Both the position numbers and the translations under genes were made by a program. A DNA stretch of 64,000 bases from Thermoanaerobaculum sp. Lineage in GTDB: Bacteria > Acidobacteriota > Thermoanaerobaculia > Multivoradales > UBA5704. Below the pieces are notes generated by a model. That model was given only the letters and a program-made list of their open reading frames with translations, did no database searches and was not told the origin of the DNA. The DNA is taken from positions 1 to 64,000 of the forward strand of contig JAJKHS010000028.1 of the NCBI GenBank assembly GCA_021154885.1, read 5' to 3'. Below, in pieces: positions 1-6,900 of the stretch (its first letter is position 1; every line of letters starts with the position of its first letter).

Positions 1-17
1 CCACCCGCAGTCTCGGT

Positions 18-94
18 CGGGACGTGGCGCAGTCTGGTAGCGTACCTGAATGGGGTTCAGGGGGTCCCGGGTTCAAATCCCGGCGTCCCGACCA
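18..94 (+). tRNA. tRNA-Pro (anticodon GGG)
   Basis: The acceptor stem CGGGACG (18-24) pairs with CGTCCCG (84-90), followed by discriminator A and an encoded CCA. The anticodon arm CCTGA/TCAGG encloses a seven-base loop whose middle triplet is GGG, reading proline CCC/CCT codons. The T arm has a normal GTTCAAATC loop. The transposon and recombinase remnants just downstream suggest that the 3' side of this tRNA has been used as an insertion site, but no flanking att repeat was found. Confidence 0.93.
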
Positions 95-397
95 ATTTCA
101 CCCTGTAATTTCAAACAGTTAGCCCGGGCGATCTGGGGAACAGTTTCGGCTTGGGACCTTCCGGGTACTTTCGTTTCAGACTCTGGGACCTTCCCGGCCG
201 CGGTCCTGCCGTTCGATTTCCTCTTCCGCCAGCAATCTCAGCCAGTCCGACATGGTGCGCCTTGCCGTGGCGGCGGCCTTTTCGATGCGGGCTTTTCGTC
301 AGCGGTGACGAGGATGCGGATGGACTCCTGTCTTGCCACGATAGACAGCCTAGGGCAATACTCTGGCAATCCCTCGCGCTCGGACCCGCCCGGACCC
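95..397. other. no recognisable gene between tRNA-Pro and the IS21 remnant
   Basis: About 300 bases with no convincing coding sequence. The long open frame that crosses it starts inside the tRNA and only becomes protein-like after about base 398. It may be eroded 5' istA sequence, but no IS21 N-terminal HTH could be read in any frame. Confidence 0.5.
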
Positions 398-895
398 TTT
401 GCGAGGGTCTGGCCAAAGATTGAAGCGATGCTCGAGCAGGTCCCTGGCTTGGAGGCGGTGACGATTTTCGAGGCTCTGCGGGGCCGTGCGGAACTGAGCT
501 TTTCGGACGGACAGTTGTGCACGCTGCAGCGGCGGATCCGTCGTTGGCGAGCGTCGAAGGGGCCGGAGCGCAAGGTGATCTTCGCCCAAGAGCATCGCCC
601 GGAGGAGTATGCCCAGAACGACTTCACGAGTATGAACGAGTTGGGGGTTGGCCTCGGCGGCGAGCGCTTCGACCACCTGTTCCTCCACTTCGTCTTGCCC
701 TACTCGAATTGGGAAACGGGGGGAATCTGTTTTTCGGAGAGTTTCGAGGCTCTGATTGGCGGTTTCCAGGCGGCCCTCTGGGAGTTGGGCAAAGCGCCGA
801 AGCTGCATCGGACGGACAACCTCCAAACGAGATTGATATCCCTGGGCTGCGGCTATCTCCGTGAAAAAGAAGGGCTCTGTGGGTGTTCGAACTAG
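398..895 (+). pseudogene. IS21-family transposase (istA) fragment
   Basis: The readable part starts at FARVWPKIEAML and runs through a stretch typical of IstA: a helical LQRRIRRWRA segment, GPERKVIFAQEH, then the beginning of the rve/DDE integrase core with NDFTSM (first catalytic Asp), GERFDHLFLHFVL, and RTDN (second catalytic Asp). It stops at 893-895 with a run unlike the family, so the third acidic residue, the C-terminus and the partner istB are missing. The N-terminal HTH is also absent. About 165 of the usual ~500 residues remain, so it cannot transpose. It converges on the recombinase scrap at 896-1152. Confidence 0.72.
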
Positions 896-1152
896 CCGGT
901 TATCTTGGCAAAAAAGACCGTCCGGGAAGAGCGCCTGCTGGAGACGCTGCCGCTGATCCAGGTTGCCTTGGAGCCACATTCGATCTGCCTTGAGGGCGAG
1001 TGCCACGGCGAAATCCACCGCCGCCTCGGCATCGATCTCGTCGAGCGGGGCGTCCTGCAGCGCCATCTCGGTGGCCGCAATGGTCTCACCGAGCGCAGCG
1101 GTCTCCTCGTGGTAAGTGGCCTCGTCAATCGCCTGTGGTAGACTCTGGCTTC
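896..1152 (-). pseudogene. C-terminal remnant of a large serine recombinase
   Basis: On the minus strand an open stretch preceded by TGA reads from PQAIDEATYHEETAAL into MWLQGNLDQRQRLQQALFPD and GLFCQ. The pattern W-x(5)-DQRQRLQ-x(2)-LFP-x-G matches the extreme C-terminus of large serine recombinases (resolvase-type, site-specific) found on integrative elements. Catalytic and DNA-binding domains are missing; about 80 codons survive. Continuation of the frame below base 895 is antisense to the istA fragment and is not protein-like. Together with the tRNA this suggests a former integration site. Confidence 0.6.
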
Positions 1153-1274
1153 AGCAGGATCTGGCATTTCTCACTTGCCAAGAGCACGGAAAATACCTTA
1201 CCCGTAGCTTTGGTCAACGGAACCCGTCGCCAATTGGCAAATATCTCGCTGGCAAGGGACTAGGGGAGAATTGA

Positions 1275-3569
1275 ATGGCCACCGAAAGCGGAAGTACGCG
1301 TGAATTGACTCGGATCAGTGCCGGATGGGCCCTACCCGGCACCCTGATCCTGCTTCTCCTCCTTCTGGTCTTGACTCTGCTGCGGCTCGCGCCGCCGTCC
1401 CCGAAGGCGGCGAGCGCTCCGCAGGGAGAGTTCTCCGCGGGTCGGGCACGCTCCATTCTGGCGAATCTTGCCGGTGATGGCGCACCGCACCCGGTGGGCA
1501 GCCCCGCCCAGATGCGGACCCGGCAACGCGTGGCCGCCGAGATCCGGCGGCTGGGCTACACCGTCCGGGAGGAGCAGGACTTCGTCTGCATGGATCTCGG
1601 GAACTGCACCTCCGTTCGGAACCTCATCGCCGAGTTGCCGGGGCGGGATCCAAGCACCGTGGTGCTGCTGGTTGCCCACTATGATTCTGTCGGTGCCGGA
1701 CCAGGGGTCTCTGACGACTTGGCGGGGGTCGCAGCAGCGCTGGAGGTCGCCCGTATCCTGAAGGCGGAGCCGCAGGCCCGCCACTCGATCGTTTTCCTTC
1801 TCGACGAGGGGGAGGAGGGGGGCCTGCTGGGTGCTCGGGGGTTTTTGGAGAGCAGCCCTGAGGCCGGGCGGGTCAAGGCCATCGTCAATCTTGAGGCCCG
1901 CGGCACCTCCGGACCCAGCCTGATGTTCGAGACCGGCCGGACCAATGCCTGGCTGGTCCCGCTCTTCGCCGGCTCCGTGCCTCATCCCTGCACAAGTTCG
2001 ATCTTCTCGATGCTGTACGAGTACCTGCCGAACGACACCGACTTCTCGGTCTTCAAGCGGCGCGGCCTCTCCGGCTTCAATTTTGCCTACATTGCTAATC
2101 CGGCGCACTATCACACGCCGCTTGACAACTTGGCCAACAGCTCTCCCGCCAGTCTGCAGCATCAAGGCGAGAACGCCCTGGCCACGGTGCGGGCTCTCGC
2201 CAACGCGGACCTTGAGAGTCCGCACCGCGGACGTGCTGTCTTCTTCGATCTGCTAAGCCTATGGGTCTTCGGATGGCCCGCGTCCTGGGGTCTGTTCCTC
2301 GCCGGGGTTCCCCTTCTGCTGGTGGTTGGGACAGCCGTACGGCTGGTGCGGTGGGCGCTAGTCACGGGCGGGGAGATCGCCCGCGGCTTCCTGGCCTGGT
2401 GGGCGGTCGTCCTCCTCGTAGCCGTGGCGGGGTTCGCCCTCTCCTTCCTGCTGCGGCTGGCAGGCGGCCTGAGTACGCCCTGTCCCGCTCACAGCCTGCC
2501 CGGGCAGGCGGCGTTCTGGCTGCTGGCAGTCGGTGTGGTCATTCTGGCGGCTGGCTGGTTCCGGCGCGCCGGATTCTTCGGCCTGTGGATAGGCGGCTGG
2601 CTCGCCTGGACCCTGTTGGGGCTGGTCACCGCGCTCCTGCTCCCCGGGGCCTCCTATCTGTTCATCGTGCCGGCCTGGGCGGCCGGGCTCGCTGGGCTGT
2701 TTCTGCCCGGGGGGGAGCGCGCGCGGATCGCGACGGTCGCCATGCCGGCGCTCGCCGTCGGGGCCCTCTGGTTTCCGCTACTAATCCTATTCTACGTTGG
2801 CATGGGGGACCCGATGCTGTGGCTGGTGGGTACGCTGCTCGCCATCATGCTGACTGTGCTCCTGCCGTTTGGCGCCACCGCCGGGGAGGGAGGCCGGCGA
2901 CCGCTCGCCGCCGCCGGAGCGCTGGTGGCGGCGTTGGGCTTCGTGATCGCGATCGTCGTCCTGCCGGTGTACTCGCCGGATTCGCCGCGACGGCTCAATT
3001 TCACCTTCCATCAGGATGCCGGGACGGGGGAGGCCCGCTGGCTGGTCGTCGGGCCTCCCCAGCCATTGCCGCCGACCGTCCAGCGCGAGGCCTCCTTTGG
3101 CCAGCCGGTCCCTCCCTTCCCCTGGTCGGCGCCGTTGATCCGAGCCTATGCTGCCCCGGCTCCCGCCCAGACTTTCCCCGCGCCAAGCCTCGCCGTGGTG
3201 CGCGACGAGACGGCTGCGGGCAAGCGCCATCTCGTTGTCCATCTGAGCTCTCCCCGGGGAGCGACGAACGTGTTCGTCTTCATCCCGACGGCGGCCCGGG
3301 TTGAAACAGCGACGGTGGCCGGCGAGCGGGTGCCCCTCCGCCGCAATTGGCCCGCCCCCTACCGGTCCTTCCAAGTCCTGGGGCTGCCCCCCGGAGGGGT
3401 CGATCTCGACCTGGTGCTCGGTACGACCGCGCCGCACGAATGGTATGTGTTGGACCGCTCGGCGGGGCTGCCGCCGGCCGGCGCCTCCCTGCTGCAGGCG
3501 CGGCCGGCGTGGGCCTCGCCCTTCCAGGACGGAGACGTCACTCTGGTCAGCCGGAAGGTGGTGCTCTAG
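1275..3569 (+). CDS. membrane-anchored M28-family metallopeptidase
   Basis: 764 residues. The start is set by the Shine-Dalgarno AGGGGAG at 1262-1268, six bases before ATG. A TM helix (about residues 18-40, leucine-rich) is followed by an M28 aminopeptidase-type catalytic domain with the expected di-zinc ligand motifs: AHYDSV (His), GVSDDLAGVA (Asp), LDEGEEGGLLG (catalytic and ligand Glu), NLEARGT and HYHTPLDN (last His). After about residue 315 come several hydrophobic helices (to about 600) and then a soluble C-terminal domain. The layout resembles M28 peptidases of the ER/vacuolar Fxna/Pff1 type, which pair a catalytic domain with a polytopic membrane part. It probably acts outside the cytoplasmic membrane on peptide N-termini. 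It precedes the NRPS genes but is separated by a terminator-like hairpin, so it is probably not part of their operon. Confidence 0.85.
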   Translation: MATESGSTRELTRISAGWALPGTLILLLLLLVLTLLRLAPPSPKAASAPQGEFSAGRARSILANLAGDGAPHPVGSPAQMRTRQRVAAEIRRLGYTVREEQDFVCMDLGNCTSVRNLIAELPGRDPSTVVLLVAHYDSVGAGPGVSDDLAGVAAALEVARILKAEPQARHSIVFLLDEGEEGGLLGARGFLESSPEAGRVKAIVNLEARGTSGPSLMFETGRTNAWLVPLFAGSVPHPCTSSIFSMLYEYLPNDTDFSVFKRRGLSGFNFAYIANPAHYHTPLDNLANSSPASLQHQGENALATVRALANADLESPHRGRAVFFDLLSLWVFGWPASWGLFLAGVPLLLVVGTAVRLVRWALVTGGEIARGFLAWWAVVLLVAVAGFALSFLLRLAGGLSTPCPAHSLPGQAAFWLLAVGVVILAAGWFRRAGFFGLWIGGWLAWTLLGLVTALLLPGASYLFIVPAWAAGLAGLFLPGGERARIATVAMPALAVGALWFPLLILFYVGMGDPMLWLVGTLLAIMLTVLLPFGATAGEGGRRPLAAAGALVAALGFVIAIVVLPVYSPDSPRRLNFTFHQDAGTGEARWLVVGPPQPLPPTVQREASFGQPVPPFPWSAPLIRAYAAPAPAQTFPAPSLAVVRDETAAGKRHLVVHLSSPRGATNVFVFIPTAARVETATVAGERVPLRRNWPAPYRSFQVLGLPPGGVDLDLVLGTTAPHEWYVLDRSAGLPPAGASLLQARPAWASPFQDGDVTLVSRKVVL

Positions 3570-3755
3570 GCTCGGCTTCAGCTTCGAGTGCAGTACCTGC
3601 GGGTTCCGGCCGGCCGCCGGGGGCTCGCGGGCTTGGTTCGTCGCCGACCCTCCATCGTCGGCCAAGTTGAGCCTGGCGGTCCTGGCGCCGTCGGCGGCCT
3701 CCAGCCCGGGGACCTCTTGGTCAGCGTCACTCCCCTTTTCCCGGCGCCGGGTTGA
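3570..3755 (+). pseudogene. PDZ-like remnant in frame with the M28 stop codon
   Basis: The same frame as the M28 gene stays open for 61 codons after its TAG. The second half (PSIVGQVEPG, then GLQPGDLLVSV) reads like the core of an RseP/site-2-protease-type PDZ domain, where GLxPGD-x-(I/L)-x-SV is the hallmark. It ends at TGA 3753-3755 inside the hairpin. No start codon of its own is evident. It could be a leftover of a lost gene or of a longer M28 C-terminus; chance open reading in GC-rich DNA cannot be excluded. Confidence 0.35.
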
Positions 3756-3773
3756 GAAATCCGGCGCCGTTTT
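3742..3773 (+). terminator. terminator-like hairpin before the NRPS cluster
   Basis: CGGCGCCGG (3742-3750) is complementary to CCGGCGCCG (3761-3769), separated by a ten-base loop and followed by TTTT (3770-3773). This is a strong GC stem with a short U tract, consistent with intrinsic termination of the upstream M28 transcript. Each arm is itself palindromic, so alternative structures are possible. Confidence 0.55.
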
Positions 3774-3786
3774 CCGTCAATAGAAG

Positions 3787-3822
3787 CTCAATCCAGAAAT
3801 AAGAACTTGCTACTCAATCCAG
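3787..3822 (+). repeat. 10-bp direct repeat upstream of the NRPS promoter region
   Basis: CTCAATCCAG occurs at 3787-3796 and again at 3813-3822, 26 bases start to start. The second copy ends 20 bases before the TTGACA at 3842. The AT-richer surroundings and the position suggest a regulator-binding pair, but no regulator gene is adjacent. Confidence 0.4.
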
Positions 3823-3841
3823 GTTTCGATGTTACGAAGTA

Positions 3842-3872
3842 TTGACAGACTCCTAAGGACCTATGTTAGCCT
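3842..3872 (+). promoter_or_regulatory. possible sigma70-like promoter for the NRPS operon
   Basis: A perfect -35 TTGACA lies at 3842-3847. The -10 is uncertain: TATGTT (3862) gives a short spacing of 14, and GTTAGC (3865) or TAGCCT with upstream TG (3867) give 17 or 19. It is the best promoter-like sequence between the terminator and the first NRPS gene, about 50 bases before the start codon. Confidence 0.33.
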
Positions 3873-3922
3873 TTGCATCGTTTGCCTGAGGCAGAGTAAC
3901 CTAGGGGAGGTCTTATTGGCGC

Positions 3923-6900
3923 ATGCTGCGGATCACGAAAGACCAGGGCTTTTTGCCCCCCGTTTTGTCCCGCGGCGAGAGCCGATCGATCCTGGAGATT
4001 CTCCACCAACGGGCGGAAGAGGGCGGAGACCGCTTGGCCTATGCGTTTCTCGCTGACGGCGAAATCGAGGCCCGGCTGGATTGGGTGGGCCTCGACGCGC
4101 GGGCTCGGGCGCTGGCCGTAACGCTGCGGGATCTCGGTCTCTCCGGCCAGCGCGGAGAGGACGGGGAGCGGGTGCTGCTGCTCTTTCCTCCAGGGCTCGC
4201 TTTCGTCACCGCGTTTTTCGGTTGCCTTTATGCCGGGGCCGTTGCGGTCCCTGCGCTGCCGCCGCGCCCGCGCCGGACCGATCCCCGGCTGAGCGCTATT
4301 TTGCGGGATGCCCGCCCGCGGCTCATTCTCACCTCGGCGGATCTGCTGCCGGCGCTGGCGGCCCTGGAAGCCGGGATTCCCGAGCTGGCGGCGGTGCCCC
4401 GGCTCGCGGAGGAGAGCGTCGGCTCCGACCTCGCCGGTCTGTGGGCTGAGCCGGCCATCGACCCGGACCGTCTTGCCTTCCTGCAATATACCTCGGGCTC
4501 GACTGCGGCGCCCAAAGGGGTGATGGTGCGCCACGGTAACCTTCTCCACAACGAAGAGCTGATCCGGCGTGCCTTCGGCCAGTCCGCGGAATCGGTGATC
4601 GTCGGTTGGCTGCCGCTTTTCCACGACATGGGGCTGATCGGCAATGTGCTGCAGCCGCTCTTTGTCGGCGCGAGCTGTTATTTGTTGTCGCCGCTCGCCT
4701 TCCTGCAGCGACCGTTGCGCTGGTTGGAGGCGATCGACCGCTTCCGGGCCACGACGAGCGGCGGCCCGGACTTCGCCTACGATCTTTGTGTACGCAAGAT
4801 CGGCCCGGCGGAGAGAGAGAGGCTGGATCTGTCGTGCTGGCGCGCGGCGTTCAATGGCGCCGAGCCGGTGCGCGCCTCGACGCTGGCCCGTTTTGCGGCA
4901 GCCTTCGCCCCGTGCGGTTTCCGCGCGGAGGCGTTCTATCCCTGTTACGGCCTGGCCGAAGCGACGCTCCTGGTCTCCGGCGGGGGGACCGCGGCGGCGC
5001 CGCTGGTGCGCGATCTCGACGCGGCGGACCTCGAGGCCGGCCGGATCGCCGGCCCGGCGGAGCCGGCGGCGCGGCGCCGCGTGCTCGTCGGCTGCGGCCG
5101 CCCGCTGCAAGAGGTGTTGATCGTCGACCCGGAAGCGCGCTCCCCCTGTGCGGAGGACCGCGTCGGAGAGGTCTGGGTGCGGAGCGCAAGCGTCGCCGCC
5201 GGGTACTGGCAACGAACGGAGGAGAGCGCGGAAACGTTCGGTGCCTTCCTCGCGAGCGGCGAGGGGCCGTATCTGCGCACCGGCGATCTCGGTTTCCTCT
5301 GCGGCGGAGAGCTGTTCCTGGCCGGTCGCAGCAAGGATCTGATCGTCTTGCGCGGCCGCAACTACTATCCGCAGGACCTGGAGCTGACCGCCGAACAGAG
5401 CCATCCGGATCTGCGGCCCGGAGCGGGCGCGGCGTTCGCGATCGAGGAGGGGGGCGCTGAGCGCCTGGTGCTGGTGCACGAGCTCGCGCGCCACCCCCGT
5501 GCGGAGAGCGAGGAGATCGCCCACGCCGTCCGCCGGGCCGTGGCCGAGGAGCACGGGGTCGCCGTCTCCGACCTGGTTTTGATCCGCCCCGAGTCGTTGC
5601 CCAGGACATCGAGCGGCAAGGTGCGCCGCGGTGCCTGCCGCGAGGCATATCTGGGCGGCGCTCTGACGATCGTCGGCCGCGGCGCGCTCCGCGGGGCGCC
5701 GGACGCCGAAAGAGACGCCTGGGCCGCGGCGGCGGTGATCGACCGCACGGCCCTGCTCGGAGTTGGCCCCGAGGACCGGCTGCCCGCCCTCGAGATGTTC
5801 CTCCGCGGATGCGCGGCGGAGGTGCTGCGCCGCGCCCCTCAGGAGATCCGCCCCGAGGTCCCGCTGACCGCCCTGGGGCTTGATTCGCTCGCTGCCGCCG
5901 CGCTCAAGGCAGAGGTGGAGGCGGCGCTCGGATTGATGGTGCCGTTGGCCGATCTGCTGGGGGGGGCCGGTACCGCCGCGCTCGCCGCGCGGCTCGCGCC
6001 GGCCCTGGATATGGTCCCGGAGCTCCAGCCAGCCGATGGGCTACCGCCTCTCGTGGCCGCGCCGGAGGGCGGGGACGTGCCCCTTTCCCCCGGCCAGAAG
6101 GCCCTCTGGTTCCTCTACCGGCTGGCGCCCGTCGGCGCGGCCTACAACCTGGCGGGTGCAGCGCGGATCGCGGGCGGGGCCGACGAAGGGGCCTTGCGCC
6201 GAGCTTTCCAGGCGCTGGCGGAGCGCCACGACATGCTGCGCGCCACCTTTGCCGCCGGCCCGGCCGGGCCGGCCCAGAGGACGGCGGCGATCACGGCGAT
6301 CACGGCCAAGGCGGCCGGCTTCTTCGCGGAGGATGCCTCCTCCTGGAGCGCCGGAGAGCTCCACCGCCGGCTGCATGAGGAAGCCTTCCGTCCTTTTGAC
6401 CTGGAGCATGGTCCGCCCTTCCGGGCGGCACTGTTTACTCGCCCGGGTGAGAGTTTTCTCGTGCTCGCCATCCACCACATCGCCGCCGATTTCGCCTCCC
6501 TCGCCTTGCTCGTCCAGGAGCTGGGGGTGCTCTACGATCGGGGCGCCGGCGTGGCTGCGGAGGCCGGGCTGCCCCCCTTGGAGCTGCGCTTTACCGACTT
6601 CGCCCGTTGGCAGGAGCGCGCGGTCGCGACACCGTGGGGGGAGCTCCTCTGGGCCTACTGGCGCGAGCGGCTGGCCGGCCTGCCAATGCTCGATCTGTCC
6701 ACCGACCGGCCGCGTCCTGTCGCCCAGACCTGGCGTGGCGCCACGCGCCGCGCCCGGCTCGGCGGGGACCTCCTGGACAGCCTGCGGGCCTTGGCGGGGC
6801 GCCGCGGAGAGACGCTGTTCATGACCCTGCTCGCCGGCTTTCAGGCTCTGCTCGCCCGGTGGAGCGGACAGGACGACTTCGCCGTCGGCGTTCCCACCTC

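Noticed and set aside
50-397. N-terminal part of the 281-codon frame as the beginning of istA
   Set aside because: It starts inside the tRNA and shows no IstA-like HTH sequence.
350-1066. Minus-strand 238-codon ORF as a full gene
   Set aside because: Only its first ~60 codons match a recombinase tail; the rest is antisense to the istA fragment.
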